The notes: generated by a model from the sequence alone, not told the origin. A stretch of 64,000 nt of DNA from Actibacterium sp. (GCA_016278325.1 JADQCB010000025.1:20529-84528); one strand, 5' to 3'; positions 29,368-38,859 are shown, numbered from the stretch's first letter. Made by a program: numbers and translations.

Positions 29368-29408
29368 TTCGGCAACAATCCTCGAAGCCCCTTTTGTCCT
29401 TCGTCGCA

Positions 29409-29437
29409 AGCCTACGCAGGTGTCCCAAGCTTTTCAA
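29409..29437 (-). promoter_or_regulatory. probable yejA-like gene promoter
   Basis: Minus-strand -35 TTGAAA (29437-29432), 17 bases, -10 TAGGCT (29414-29409), 42 bases before the yejA-like ATG. The -35 lies inside the inverted repeat at 29425-29450. Confidence 0.45.
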
Positions 29438-29450
29438 ACTTTTAGCTTGG
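29425..29450. promoter_or_regulatory. inverted repeat between divergent promoters
   Basis: CCAAGCT (29425-29431) and AGCTTGG (29444-29450) form a perfect seven-base inverted repeat with a 12-base AT-rich centre. The right arm overlaps the -35 of the plus-strand promoter and the centre holds the -35 of the minus-strand promoter, so a bound regulator could control both. Confidence 0.5.
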
Positions 29451-29475
29451 ATGACGGCGGCAGATTGCGTATAAA
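29447..29475 (+). promoter_or_regulatory. promoter of candidate small RNA
   Basis: -35 TTGGAT (29447-29452), 17-base spacer, -10 TATAAA (29470-29475). Transcription would begin near 29482, upstream of a stem-loop and a terminator and without an open reading frame. Confidence 0.55.
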
Positions 29476-29481
29476 GAGGGC

Positions 29482-29556
29482 ACTGCTCGATAGGTTTCTT
29501 GCCTGTATGAAACCTGCCTCAATAACTCAACGCCCGCCTCGTGCGGGCGTTTTTTT
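29482..29556 (+). ncRNA. candidate trans-acting small RNA (~75 nt)
   Basis: The transcript predicted from the promoter at 29447-29475 starts near 29482. It contains a stem-loop with arms AGGTTTC (29492-29498) and GAAACCT (29509-29515) around a ten-base loop TTGCCTGTAT, then an unpaired AU-rich stretch GCCTCAATAACTCAA, then a strong intrinsic terminator ending in seven T at 29550-29556. This is the plan of Hfq-dependent small RNAs. There is no plus-strand gene upstream whose message the terminator could end. The alternative is a leader attenuator of the hydroxybutyrate dehydrogenase gene that starts 95 bases further on. I do not recognise a named family. Confidence 0.55.
29529..29556 (+). terminator. 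strong intrinsic terminator
   Basis: CGCCCGC (29531-29537) pairs with GCGGGCG (29543-29549) across CTCGT, extended by two A-T pairs, and runs into seven T. It is the most canonical rho-independent terminator in the window. Confidence 0.85.
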
Positions 29557-29651
29557 CTTTGCCGGCCGGGCGGCGGAAACCGTGCGATATCCGTTTATTT
29601 CCTGGCCACCGGGTATATGGTCCGGGGAGTCCAGTACAGCAGGAGCGTATC

Positions 29652-30425
29652 ATGTCACTTGTCGGAAAAACCGCCGTCATCACCGGATCGAATTCGGGAA
29701 TCGGCTTGGGAATCGCGAGGGAACTCGCCGGCGCCGGGGCCAACGTGGTTTTGAACTCGTTCACCGATGCGCAGGAAGATCATGACCTCGCCGAAGAGAT
29801 CGCGCGCGAATACGGCGTTCTTGCGCGCTACATCAAGGCGGACATGAGCAAACCCGACGAATGCCGCGCACTGATCGAACAGGCCGGGGCCTGCGACATC
29901 CTGGTGAACAACGCCGGCATTCAGCATGTGGCGCCCGTCGAGGATTTTGCGCCGGAGAAATGGGATGCGATCATCGCGATCAATCTCAGCTCGGCCTTCC
30001 ACACCACGGCGGTTGCCCTGCCGATGATGCGCAAGGCCGGATGGGGGCGGGTCGTCAACATCGCCTCGGCGCATGGTCTGACCGCGAGCCCCTATAAATC
30101 GGCCTATATCGCGGCCAAGCACGGGATCGTCGGGCTGTCGAAAACGGTGGCGCTGGAAACCGCGGAAGAGCCGATCACCTGCAACGCGATCTGCCCGGGC
30201 TATGTGCTGACCCCGCTTGTCGAAGCGCAGATCCCCGAGCAGATGAAAACCCACGGCATGGACCGCGATACTGTGGTGCGCGAGGTGATGCTGGCGCGCC
30301 AGCCGTCCAGGCAATTCGCGACGGTCGAGCAGATCGGCGGCACGGCGGTCTTCCTGTGTTCCGACGCCGCGGAACAGATCACCGGCACCACGATCAGCGT
30401 CGATGGCGGATGGACCGCGATGTAA
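29652..30425 (+). CDS. bdhA: 3-hydroxybutyrate dehydrogenase
   Basis: A 257-aa short-chain dehydrogenase that interconverts D-3-hydroxybutyrate and acetoacetate with NAD. TGSNSGIGLGIA binds NAD, NNAG follows at residues ~84-87, and the catalytic Tyr and Lys are in SAYIAAKHG. The lid sequence ICPGYVLTPLVEAQIPEQ with His-rich ASAHGL is characteristic of the 3-hydroxybutyrate group. This enzyme lets polyhydroxybutyrate breakdown products enter central metabolism. AGGAGCGTATC precedes the ATG. Confidence 0.92.
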   Translation: MSLVGKTAVITGSNSGIGLGIARELAGAGANVVLNSFTDAQEDHDLAEEIAREYGVLARYIKADMSKPDECRALIEQAGACDILVNNAGIQHVAPVEDFAPEKWDAIIAINLSSAFHTTAVALPMMRKAGWGRVVNIASAHGLTASPYKSAYIAAKHGIVGLSKTVALETAEEPITCNAICPGYVLTPLVEAQIPEQMKTHGMDRDTVVREVMLARQPSRQFATVEQIGGTAVFLCSDAAEQITGTTISVDGGWTAM

Positions 30426-30465
30426 GGATCGATGCCACCCCGGGCGCAGCCGCGGGCGGGTGCGC

Positions 30466-30696
30466 TCAGTCGGGCAGCTGGAGCACCGGGGGGCTGCCGA
30501 CCGACATGATCGACAGATAGATCAGGACCGCCGCGATCGGCGGGCGAAACAGGTCGCGACCGTCCCTGCGGGTTTCGGCCACGATCCTGGCACGTTCGAT
30601 TTCCGACCGGTCGGCATGTCGCCCGTCGCCCCGGGCGGCCGCGCCCGAGCCGGCAATCAATGATACGGCCAGTAATCCGGCGATAGGCTTTTGCAT
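30466..30696 (-). CDS. small exported or membrane protein, unknown
   Basis: A possible 76-aa protein. It begins with a signal-like MQKPIAGLLAVSLIAGSGAA, has a charged middle rich in Arg, Asp and Glu, and a second hydrophobic run (PPIAAVLIYLSIMSV) near the C-terminus. I do not recognise a family. No clear Shine-Dalgarno precedes the ATG; a TTGACA lies about 12 bases upstream, so the true start is uncertain. It ends 41 bases from the converging bdhA. Confidence 0.42.
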   Translation of the reverse strand: MQKPIAGLLAVSLIAGSGAAARGDGRHADRSEIERARIVAETRRDGRDLFRPPIAAVLIYLSIMSVGSPPVLQLPD

Positions 30697-30776
30697 GGCG
30701 GCGACTGTGTCAAAGAAACCCGGCGCGAACAACCGCAGGCATCCTGCGGCGCATGGCGCGCGCTTGCCCCGCGGCC

Positions 30777-31505
30777 TCAGCCCGGCCGGGTTGCCTCGCG
30801 CGACAGAGGTTTGGGCGGCGCGGCCGCGACGGGTTCCTCCGGCACGACCAGCCCGGCCGAAATGATCATCTTGGCGGCATCCTCGATCGACATGTCCAGG
30901 ACGATCACGTCGTCGCGGGGGACGAACAGCAGGAAGCCCGATGTCGGGTTCGGTGTCGTCGGAAGGAACACAGACACCAGGGACTGGTCGCGCGGCACGC
31001 GGCGATTCACCTCGCCCCGGGTGTCGGTCGAGATGAAGGCGATGGCCCAGATCCCCTTGCGCGGGTATTCCACCAGGCAGGCCTTTTCGAAAGAGGTTTC
31101 GGATTGTGCCAGCACGGTTTCGGCGATCTGCTTGAGGCCGTTGTAGATCGAGCGGACAACCGGCATCCGGTCGACCAGGCTTTCCGCCCAGGCCAGCAGG
31201 GAACGCCCGATCAGCCCCTTTGCGATCCAGCCGACAAGCAGGGTAAAAAGCAGGAAGAAGATGACCCCGACACCGCGGATGTCGATCCCGATCAGGTTCT
31301 CGGGACGATACTTGATCGGCACGAAGGGCATCACGAACCCGTCCACCCAGCCGATCACCGTCCAGATCAGCCAGACGGTCAGGCCGATCGGCGCGATGAC
31401 CACCAGCCCGGCCAGGAACGAACCTCGAATGCCACCCAGCGGCGCGGGCAGCCGCCGGCGGTGATGATGTTCGCCATGCTCGTTCGGGTTTCTGTTTTCA
31501 GGCAT
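30777..31505 (-). CDS. DUF502 family membrane protein
   Basis: A 242-aa inner-membrane protein with two transmembrane helices (about residues 28-50 and 75-95) and a conserved soluble part. VDRMPVVRSIYNGLKQIAET and FLPTTPNPTSGFLLFVPRDD are strong DUF502 marks. The N-terminus has a His-rich patch (EHGEHHHRRRL). The ATG at 31505 follows AGGAGCAGTGGGA. The function of DUF502 is not known. It lies 156 bases after the transporter operon and may have its own promoter. Confidence 0.88.
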   Translation of the reverse strand: MPENRNPNEHGEHHHRRRLPAPLGGIRGSFLAGLVVIAPIGLTVWLIWTVIGWVDGFVMPFVPIKYRPENLIGIDIRGVGVIFFLLFTLLVGWIAKGLIGRSLLAWAESLVDRMPVVRSIYNGLKQIAETVLAQSETSFEKACLVEYPRKGIWAIAFISTDTRGEVNRRVPRDQSLVSVFLPTTPNPTSGFLLFVPRDDVIVLDMSIEDAAKMIISAGLVVPEEPVAAAPPKPLSREATRPG

Positions 31506-31661
31506 TCCCACTGCTCCTGCCCGGTGACGAAGGCAATTCGGGAACTTGTCGCTTGCGCGGCAACCAAGCGCAAGGGGGGGCGCATCGTCTCGCCGCCCCG
31601 GCCCCCGCATTTCGCGCCGGGGTGCTGCGACAATGGGCAGGCCGGGCGTTTTGGCCGGCTG

Positions 31662-33764
31662 TCATTGCCCGTCGGATCCCGGCCGGGCGGCCAGCTCGAT
31701 CACCGGTTCCATCTGTCCAAAGCAGCTTTCCGACAGGTGGCACTTGACCTGGTGGCCGTCGGCAAGGCGCCGCATCGGCGGCACCTCGGTTTCGCACAGG
31801 TTTCCCGGGACTTCCGATTTCCAGCGGCATCGGGTCTGAAACGGACAGCCCGACGGCGGGTTGATCGCCGATGGCACGTCGCCCTCCAGCAGGATCCGCT
31901 TCTTGCGGACCGAGGTATCGGCAATCGGCACCGCCGAGAGAAGCGCCTCGGTATAGGGGTGGTAGGGCGGCGCGAATACCTGGGCGGTCGTGCCCAGTTC
32001 GACGACATGGCCCAGATACATGACCAATACCCGGTCGCTGAGATACCGCACGATCGACAGGTCATGCGCGATGAACAGAAGCGTTGTCCTGTTGTTTCGC
32101 TGGATCTCCAGCAGCAGGTCGGTGACGGCGGCGGCGACCGACACGTCCAGCGCGGAAACCGGCTCGTCCGCGACGACGATACGCGCGCCGCCGGCAAAGG
32201 CACGGGCGATGCCGACGCGCTGTTTCTGCCCGCCCGACAGCTGCCGCGGCATCCGGTCGGCGAATTCGCGGGGCAGTTTCACCAGATCCATCAGGTCGAG
32301 CATCTTTTCGCGCCGCTCGGCCTCGGAGGTGCCAATGCCGAAAATCTCCAGCGCGCGCATGATCTGCCGCCCCACCCGCATCGAGGGGTTCAGCGTATCG
32401 AACGGGTTCTGGAACACCATCTGTATGTCCGACACGGTCGCGGTGCTGCGCCGCTGGATCGGGATATCCTGGATTTCACGGTTGTCATACAGGATCTTGC
32501 CCGCCGTCGCGGTCTCCAGCCCCATCAGCACCTTGGCAAAGGTGGATTTGCCACAGCCCGATTCGCCGACGATTGCCAGGGTTTCGCTTTCGCGGGCATC
32601 GAAGGTCAGGGTTTCATTGGCCTTGACCAGTTGCTTGTGGCCGCGCCCGAACAGCTTGTTCGCCGCGACCTCATAGTATTTGCGCAGCGCGTCCACCTCG
32701 ATCACCGGCGCGCCGATCCGGGCCTTTTCGGTGGCGATCGGTGGCTCGGGCGGTGTGCTCCAGTCGATTTCCCGGAACCGCAGGCAGCGTGTCTCGTGGC
32801 GGTCATCTCCCTTGACCCGGGCCATCGGAACCTCCTGCGCATCGCAGCGGCCGGCCTGGAAATAATCGCATCGCGGCCCGAAATTGCAGCCGGGCGGGCG
32901 TTCATGCGGGAAGGGGAAATTCCCCGGAATCGCCACCAGGGGGCGCGCGTTCTTGTCGGCGCTCGGCAACGGGATCGAGCGGAACAGCGCCTGCGTATAG
33001 GGGTGCTGCATCTCGTCGAACACCTCGGTGATCGAGCCGGTCTCGACCGCCTCGCCGGAATACATCACGCAAAGGCGGTCGCAACTGTCCAGGATCAGGC
33101 CCAGATTGTGGCTGATGAACAGCATTGAAGTGCCGTATTTCCGGCCGAGATCCTTGACCAGATCGACGATCCCGGCCTCGACCGTCACATCGAGCGCGGT
33201 GGTCGGCTCGTCCAGGATCAGCAGCGACGGCCGCGACATCAGCGCCATGGCGATGACGATACGCTGCTGCTGGCCGCCCGACAGCTGGTGCGGATAGCTG
33301 TTCAGGATCCGCTCGGGGTCGGGCATCCGCACGTCCTCGATCATCTCCAGCGCCAGCTTGCGGGCCGCGGCCGTGCCGACGCCCTGGTGGATCATCGGCA
33401 CTTCCATCAGCTGCTTGCCGACTTTCATCGCGGGGTTCAGGCTGGCCATCGGTTCCTGATAGATCATGGCGATTTCCGATCCGCGGATCTTGCGCAGCTC
33501 GTTCTGCGACAGGCCATTCAGATCGCGGCCCTTGTACCTGATCGTGCCGCCGGTGATGCGCCCGTTCACGCCCAGATCCTGCATCACGCCAAGCGCCACG
33601 GTGGATTTGCCGCAGCCGGATTCGCCGACCAGGCCCATCGCCTCGCCCGGTTGCACGACGCAGGAGAAATCCATCACCGCCGGGATCTCGCGCAGGCGGG
33701 TGAAGAAGCTGATCGACAGGTTCTCGATCTCCAGGATCGGGCCGTCGTAAGTCGGGTCGCTCAT
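31662..33764 (-). CDS. fused peptide ABC transporter ATPase (DppD-DppF type)
   Basis: A 700-aa protein that joins both ATPase subunits of an oligopeptide/dipeptide importer. Each half has GESGCGKST, a Walker B LILDEPTTALD or VVADEPVSALD, and a signature LSGGQQQR (first) or LSGGQKQR (second). Each ends with the Cys-containing oligo-HPY region (PGCNFGPRC; SGCPFQTRC) specific to peptide and nickel importers. Fusion ensures a 1:1 ratio. It is the last gene of the operon starting with the binding protein at 37819. Confidence 0.95.
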   Translation of the reverse strand: MSDPTYDGPILEIENLSISFFTRLREIPAVMDFSCVVQPGEAMGLVGESGCGKSTVALGVMQDLGVNGRITGGTIRYKGRDLNGLSQNELRKIRGSEIAMIYQEPMASLNPAMKVGKQLMEVPMIHQGVGTAAARKLALEMIEDVRMPDPERILNSYPHQLSGGQQQRIVIAMALMSRPSLLILDEPTTALDVTVEAGIVDLVKDLGRKYGTSMLFISHNLGLILDSCDRLCVMYSGEAVETGSITEVFDEMQHPYTQALFRSIPLPSADKNARPLVAIPGNFPFPHERPPGCNFGPRCDYFQAGRCDAQEVPMARVKGDDRHETRCLRFREIDWSTPPEPPIATEKARIGAPVIEVDALRKYYEVAANKLFGRGHKQLVKANETLTFDARESETLAIVGESGCGKSTFAKVLMGLETATAGKILYDNREIQDIPIQRRSTATVSDIQMVFQNPFDTLNPSMRVGRQIMRALEIFGIGTSEAERREKMLDLMDLVKLPREFADRMPRQLSGGQKQRVGIARAFAGGARIVVADEPVSALDVSVAAAVTDLLLEIQRNNRTTLLFIAHDLSIVRYLSDRVLVMYLGHVVELGTTAQVFAPPYHPYTEALLSAVPIADTSVRKKRILLEGDVPSAINPPSGCPFQTRCRWKSEVPGNLCETEVPPMRRLADGHQVKCHLSESCFGQMEPVIELAARPGSDGQ

Positions 33765-33807
33765 GTCTCCGTCCTTTCGCAGGCGGAAAGATCGTGGTTG
33801 CGCATCG

Positions 33808-34992
33808 CTAGTCGCGCAGGCTTTCTTCGCGCAGCCCGTCGGCCAGCAGGTTCAGACCAAGCACCAGCGTCAGCAAGGCCAGGGCCGGCGGCAGGGCCGG
33901 GTGCGGATAGATCGACAGCAGCTTGCGACCCTCGTTGATGGTCGAACCCCAGTCCGGGCTTTCGGGGCTGAGCCCCAGCCCGAAGAAGCCCAGAGTCCCC
34001 AGCAGGATGGTGGTATAGCCGATCCGCAGGCAGAAATCGACGATCAGCGGGCCGCGCGCATTGGGCAGGATTTCCCACAGCATGATATACCACGGGCCCT
34101 CGCCGCGGGTCTTGGCGGCGGCGACGTAATCGCGCGTCTTTATGTCCATCGTCAGGCCGCGCACGATGCGGAAAACCGTGGGCGCGTTCACGAAGACCAC
34201 GGCGACGAAGACCACCAGAAGGTTCGGCGGGAACGACACGATGCCCAGCGGATCGGCATCCCACGCAATCCCCAGATACAGCCACAGCCCGATCACCAGG
34301 GTGATCGCGACATAGATGTTGCGCTTGAGCGTCTGGGTGAAGAAACGGGTCTGCAACAACGTCACCAGGAAGATGACGGGAAAGATGAACAGCACCGCCG
34401 CCATGTAGACCGGGATGCCGGTGGCCACGATCTCGGGGGTGACCAGAAGATAGAACAGCAGGATCACCGGAAAGGCCAGGATCAGGTTCGCCAGGAAAGA
34501 CAGGATCGTGTCCAGCCGCCGGCCGTAATACCCCGCGGGCAGGCCCAGCGTGATGCCGACCATGAAGGCGAAGATCGTTGCGAACGGGGCGATCTTCATC
34601 ACCTCCCAGGCGCCGGCCACCATGCGGCTGAACACGTCCCGGCCCAGGTTGTCGCCGCCCAGCAGGTAATAGGGATAGGCGCCCTCGGCTACCGTTCCGA
34701 TCATCTTGGTATAGGGGGTGCCGGGAACCTCATTCTTCATCGCCGCGCTTTGGGCCAGCACGTCATGGGTCACGATCATGTCGAAGGCCCCGCCGAGAAT
34801 GCCGGTGAAGACCCAGAACATCACCAGCGCGAATCCGGCCATTCCGATCGGGCTGTCGAACAGCTTGCCATAAAGCCCCAGCCGGCGTTTGCCGGCGATC
34901 GAAAGGCCGAAGGTGACGGCAAGCGCGATCCAGACCGGGATGAACCGGGCAAGGATGCGCATGAATATCTCGCCCCAGTCGAGAAGTTCCAT
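33808..34992 (-). CDS. peptide ABC transporter permease, DppC-like
   Basis: A 394-aa inner-membrane subunit. The first helix lies at about residues 17-33, then another at 50-70; the core of five helices carries the EAA-type loop DYVAAAKTRGEGPWYIMLWEILPN, which contacts the ATPase. LGTLGFFGLGLSPESPDWG is typical of DppC/OppC. It is longer than E. coli DppC (300 aa) because of an insert around residues 215-255 holding extra hydrophobic segments. It follows the DppB-like gene after nine bases. Confidence 0.94.
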   Translation of the reverse strand: MELLDWGEIFMRILARFIPVWIALAVTFGLSIAGKRRLGLYGKLFDSPIGMAGFALVMFWVFTGILGGAFDMIVTHDVLAQSAAMKNEVPGTPYTKMIGTVAEGAYPYYLLGGDNLGRDVFSRMVAGAWEVMKIAPFATIFAFMVGITLGLPAGYYGRRLDTILSFLANLILAFPVILLFYLLVTPEIVATGIPVYMAAVLFIFPVIFLVTLLQTRFFTQTLKRNIYVAITLVIGLWLYLGIAWDADPLGIVSFPPNLLVVFVAVVFVNAPTVFRIVRGLTMDIKTRDYVAAAKTRGEGPWYIMLWEILPNARGPLIVDFCLRIGYTTILLGTLGFFGLGLSPESPDWGSTINEGRKLLSIYPHPALPPALALLTLVLGLNLLADGLREESLRD

Positions 34993-35001
34993 TCCGGCCC
35001 C

Positions 35002-36054
35002 CTATGTCACGCTGATCCGCGGGTTCAGATAGACGTAGCCGATATCCGAAATCAGCTGCGTCAGCAGGACCACGAAGACCGAAACCACGGAGACCGCCAG
35101 CAGCAGGTCGATGTCGTTGTTGCTGGCCGCCTGCACCAGCGTCCAGCCGAACCCCTTGTAGTTGAACAGGGTCTCGACGATCACCACCCCGTTCAGCAGC
35201 CAGGGAAACTGAAGCATGATCACCGTGAACGGCGCGATCAGCGCGTTGCGCAGGGCGTGTTTCAGCACGATATCGCGAAAGCGCACGCCTTTCAGGCGCG
35301 CGGTGCGGATATATTGCGCGGTCATGACCTCGGCCATGCTGGCGCGGGTCATCCGCGCGATATATCCCGTGCCGTAAAGCGCGATGGTCAGCACCGGCAG
35401 GAAGAAATTCCAGAATGTCGGGTTTTCCATCGCGCTGGTCGCGGTGCCGTTGAACCAGCGCAATCCGAAGGCGGACGAGGCGAAGACCGCGATCAGCACG
35501 ACCCCCGAGACATATTCCGGTGTCGCGGTGGTGGTGATCGCGACGGTGGACAGCGCCCGGTCGGTGCGCGAGCCCTCGCGCATCCCCGCCAGCACCCCGA
35601 GGATCAGCGCCGAGGGCACCATCAGCAGCATCACCCAGAACATCAGGATGCCGGTCAGGCCCAGGCGTTCGGCGATGATCGCCGAGACCGGTGCACGGAA
35701 CCGGGTGGAAAAGCCCCAGTCGCCTTGGAGGATGCCGCAAAAGCGCGGCCGGGCGGCAACCTGTTCGGCACTCTGCGTGCCCCGGAAACAGGTGCCCGTG
35801 AGCCCGTCCTCGCCCTGATAGGTCGTGCCCGGCACCACGCCCAGCCATTGGCCGTATTTGACGAGCAACGGCTCCAGGTGGCCTTCCTTGCGCAGGTAGC
35901 TGGCCACCTGTTCGTCGGTCATCCGGAAATTGCCCTGGGTCTTCGCCAGCTTCTCCAGGTTGGGATAAAGGTTGGTCAGGAAGAAGACGACGAAGGTCAG
36001 GCACAGCGCCGTCAGGATCATCACCCCCAGCCGGCGCAGAATGAACACGATCAT
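35002..36054 (-). CDS. peptide ABC transporter permease, DppB-like
   Basis: A 350-aa inner-membrane subunit starting MIVFILRRLGVMILTALCLTF-like, the usual DppB first helix. The ATPase-contact loop is AQYIRTARLKGVRFRDIVLKHALRNAL. The long periplasmic part between helices 1 and 2 (about residues 32-125) contains two cysteines. The ATG at 36054 has GGGGG seven bases before it; the upstream in-frame region is non-coding. Confidence 0.95.
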   Translation of the reverse strand: MIVFILRRLGVMILTALCLTFVVFFLTNLYPNLEKLAKTQGNFRMTDEQVASYLRKEGHLEPLLVKYGQWLGVVPGTTYQGEDGLTGTCFRGTQSAEQVAARPRFCGILQGDWGFSTRFRAPVSAIIAERLGLTGILMFWVMLLMVPSALILGVLAGMREGSRTDRALSTVAITTTATPEYVSGVVLIAVFASSAFGLRWFNGTATSAMENPTFWNFFLPVLTIALYGTGYIARMTRASMAEVMTAQYIRTARLKGVRFRDIVLKHALRNALIAPFTVIMLQFPWLLNGVVIVETLFNYKGFGWTLVQAASNNDIDLLLAVSVVSVFVVLLTQLISDIGYVYLNPRISVT

Positions 36055-36157
36055 GTCATGCCCCCGTGACAGACCGATGGCACGCGATGGTCCCTGGGTC
36101 CGGGTCGTTTTTCGCGGGCCGCGCGCGGACGGCACGACCCCGGCTTGCGTTCATCCT

Positions 36158-37819
36158 TCAGGCGGCAAGCCCCCATTTGTAATGGTGATGCTCAAGCGTG
36201 ATGTGCTGATCGGCATTCATGACCTTCTGCTTCATGTGACGAAACAGCGAGCGCCAGTAAGGCTGGATGGTGACGCCCTCTTCGCGGATCATCGTCTCCA
36301 GCCGGGCGGCGATCTTGCTGCGCGCTTCGGCATCGGCGATCGCCAGCGCCTCGTTCAGAAGGGTATCGAATTCCTCATTGGCCCAGCCGAATTCGTTCCA
36401 CGCCTCGCCCGAGCGATAGGCGACCGCCCAGATCTGCACCGCCAGCGGGCGGTGGTTCCAGTTGGTCGAGCTGAACGGGTATTTCGTCCAGTCGTTCCAG
36501 AAGGTCGAGCCGGGCAGGATCGTGCGCTTGACCTTGAACCCGGCATCGCGCAGCTGCGCCGCGACCGCGTCGGTCGTGTTCTTGCGCCAGGCATCGTCGA
36601 TCGAGATGATCTCGTGTTCGAAATCCATCATCCCGGCCTCTTGCATCAGGGCGCGGGCAGCTTCGGGGTCGTATTCGGCCGGGCCGATATCGGCATATTC
36701 GGGATGCACCGGCGCGGCGTGGTGGTTGGCCGCGACATCGCCGCGTCCGCCATAGCCCAGCTCAAGGCAGATGGCGTTGTTGACCGCCATCTGGATCGCC
36801 TTGCGTACCCGCTTGTCGGCATAGGGCCTGATCCCGTTCACCTCGGCAAGCTGGTTGGGCCGCACCACGATCGTGGCGGCGGTGACCACTTCGGATTTCT
36901 TCAGGCCGATCCCGTCCATGATGTCGATGAATTCGCCCACCGATTCATGCAGCATGTCGACCTCGTCCGATTCCAGCGCGGCCAGCCAGGCCGCCGGGTC
37001 GGTGCCGAAGTCGATATATTCGATCCGGTCGAGATAGGGGCCGCCATAGACCGCGGTGCCCCACCAGTCGTGATCGGGGTTGCGCACCAGGGTGCATCCG
37101 ATGCCCACTTCCAGGGTTTCGATCAGATAGGGGCCGGTGCCCACGTTCTGCACCGATTGCGGGTCATAGCTGCTGTGCACGACGGCCGCAGGATAGTCGG
37201 CGAATCCCGGGATCAGAGAGATATCGGGCCGCGGCAGGTGCAGCTTGACGGTGCTGCCGTCCACCACCTCGATCGCGCCGTCGATCGCAACACCCGTGGT
37301 GTCGTCGACCAGCACCGCGACGCGGCTGGCCATCGAGTTGCCCTCGACATTCTTGTCGCACCAGCGCGCGATGTTGCGGGCCACGTCATCGGCGGTGAAG
37401 GCATCGCCATTGTTCCATTTGACGCCGGGCCGAACCTTCAGCGTGTATTCGGTGGCGTCCTCGTTGATCTCCCAGCTTTCCAGAAGCATCCCGCGGATCG
37501 TCCCGTCATTGTTGTATTCGACGAGGTATTCCAGTGTGCCGCGGCTCTGATTCGCCATCTCGGACCAGTCATAGGTGCGCGTATCCTTCAGCGGGCGGAC
37601 GGTCATCTGCACGCGCAGCGTTCCGCCCTGCTGGATGTGCTGGGACGCTTGCGCCGGCGCCGTCAGCCCGCCAAGCGCATAGGCCGTTGCGGCCGTGGCG
37701 CCCAACGCGGTGGCCCGGGTCAGGAATTCGCGGCGGTTCAGCGCCCCGGCCTTGAACTCCTCGGCGTGCATGTGCACCGCCAGGTGCAGCGGCCTGGCAT
37801 TGATCGTCTCGTCGGTCAT
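36158..37819 (-). CDS. Tat-exported peptide-type ABC substrate-binding protein
   Basis: A 553-aa solute-binding protein of family 5 (DppA/OppA type). It carries a twin-arginine signal, [10 protein letters not shown] at residues 27-36, after a 26-residue n-region and before a hydrophobic stretch ending APAQASQ near residue 58, so it is exported folded. Binding-protein features are [16 protein letters not shown] and [11 protein letters not shown]. It is the first gene of the transporter operon. The ligand may be a peptide, opine or other amine; sequence does not decide. Confidence 0.93.
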   Translation of the reverse strand: MTDETINARPLHLAVHMHAEEFKAGALNRREFLTRATALGATAATAYALGGLTAPAQASQHIQQGGTLRVQMTVRPLKDTRTYDWSEMANQSRGTLEYLVEYNNDGTIRGMLLESWEINEDATEYTLKVRPGVKWNNGDAFTADDVARNIARWCDKNVEGNSMASRVAVLVDDTTGVAIDGAIEVVDGSTVKLHLPRPDISLIPGFADYPAAVVHSSYDPQSVQNVGTGPYLIETLEVGIGCTLVRNPDHDWWGTAVYGGPYLDRIEYIDFGTDPAAWLAALESDEVDMLHESVGEFIDIMDGIGLKKSEVVTAATIVVRPNQLAEVNGIRPYADKRVRKAIQMAVNNAICLELGYGGRGDVAANHHAAPVHPEYADIGPAEYDPEAARALMQEAGMMDFEHEIISIDDAWRKNTTDAVAAQLRDAGFKVKRTILPGSTFWNDWTKYPFSSTNWNHRPLAVQIWAVAYRSGEAWNEFGWANEEFDTLLNEALAIADAEARSKIAARLETMIREEGVTIQPYWRSLFRHMKQKVMNADQHITLEHHHYKWGLAA

Positions 37820-37986
37820 GATCGTCTCCCTGATTGGTGGCGCGCGCCCGTCCCGGTTCCGGCGCGGCCCATGAGCCCCACGAAACCCGCGAGATGGCGG
37901 CCCGATTTGATGCCATTCGGCAACAGAAATGCCCGCAGGTCAACGATTGGTTTGCCGATCACGCTCTCGTGCCGCGCCGCGAAGGG

Positions 37987-38772
37987 TCAACTCCCGCGCC
38001 GAAAGGTCATCGGCGTGGCGCCGGTGCGCGCCTGGAAGCTGCGCGTAAAATAGGCCGGCGAGGCAAAGCCCAGCCCGGCGGCGATCTGCTTGACCGGCAA
38101 TCTGGTATCCGCGAGCAGCCGCCGGGCCTCGGCAATCTTCCGGTCGGCCAGGAAATCCGAGGCCGTGCGGCCGCAGCTTTCGCGGCAGACCCGGGTCAGA
38201 TGCGTCGGGGTGACGCCAAGGGACGCCGCGTAATGCGCCACGCTGTCGCTGGTGTGAAAGCGTTGCTCGACCAGTTCGGCATACCGCCGCGCCAGTCGCG
38301 GCGCGGCCGAAGCGGGGGCCAGCGAATCCACCTGGCTCAGCAACTGCCGCTCCAGCCAGACCGACAACAGCCCCGCGTGATGCTGCATCGCGCGGTGCCG
38401 GGCCGGGCGGTCGCCCTCGGACTCGCGCTGGAGGTTGTCGAGGATCACCGTCATCTCTCCCTGCGCGTTGGCGTCACGAATCCGCAGGTGGCAGGGCTGT
38501 TCCGGCAGAAGAAGGTCGTGATCGCGGCCGAAAAAGACCGCGGTGCCGAACACCTGCTGGCCGATCTCGAAAGCGTGCATCGTGCCGGCCGGAACGAACA
38601 GCACGTTATGCGCCCCGTAGCCGCGGGTGACACCCGACACGGTCAACCGCCCCTGGCCACGGGTGAACCAGATCAGCTGATCGACGGTATAGCTGCGCAT
38701 CGCCTCGACCCGCCAGCGCCCGCCCTTGAGCAGGCTGTGCAGCGGAACCAGCCGCATGTCCGAGACCGTCAT
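37987..38772 (-). CDS. AraC-family transcriptional regulator
   Basis: A 261-aa regulator with an N-terminal cupin-like sensor (about residues 1-140; LIWFTRGQGRLTVSG, NVLFVPAGTMHAFEIG) and a C-terminal double helix-turn-helix (about 165-258). The second helix pair ends AAGLGFASPAYFTRSFQARTGATP, the AraC signature. It lies directly upstream of the peptide-type transporter operon on the same strand, so it probably regulates it in response to the imported substrate; the 167-base gap should hold the operator. Confidence 0.9.
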   Translation of the reverse strand: MTVSDMRLVPLHSLLKGGRWRVEAMRSYTVDQLIWFTRGQGRLTVSGVTRGYGAHNVLFVPAGTMHAFEIGQQVFGTAVFFGRDHDLLLPEQPCHLRIRDANAQGEMTVILDNLQRESEGDRPARHRAMQHHAGLLSVWLERQLLSQVDSLAPASAAPRLARRYAELVEQRFHTSDSVAHYAASLGVTPTHLTRVCRESCGRTASDFLADRKIAEARRLLADTRLPVKQIAAGLGFASPAYFTRSFQARTGATPMTFRRGS

Positions 38773-38859
38773 CCTTGCGCTCTCCCGGCGGATGTCGAAT
38801 GTTTGTCAGGATATGCGGGCCGACCCGCCCGAGCAAAGAAAAAATGTTCGATTCCTGAA

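Noticed and set aside
29492..29515. AGGTTTC/GAAACCT stem considered as a tRNA arm
   Set aside because: No cloverleaf, acceptor stem or TTCRA motif around it; it fits a small RNA stem-loop instead.
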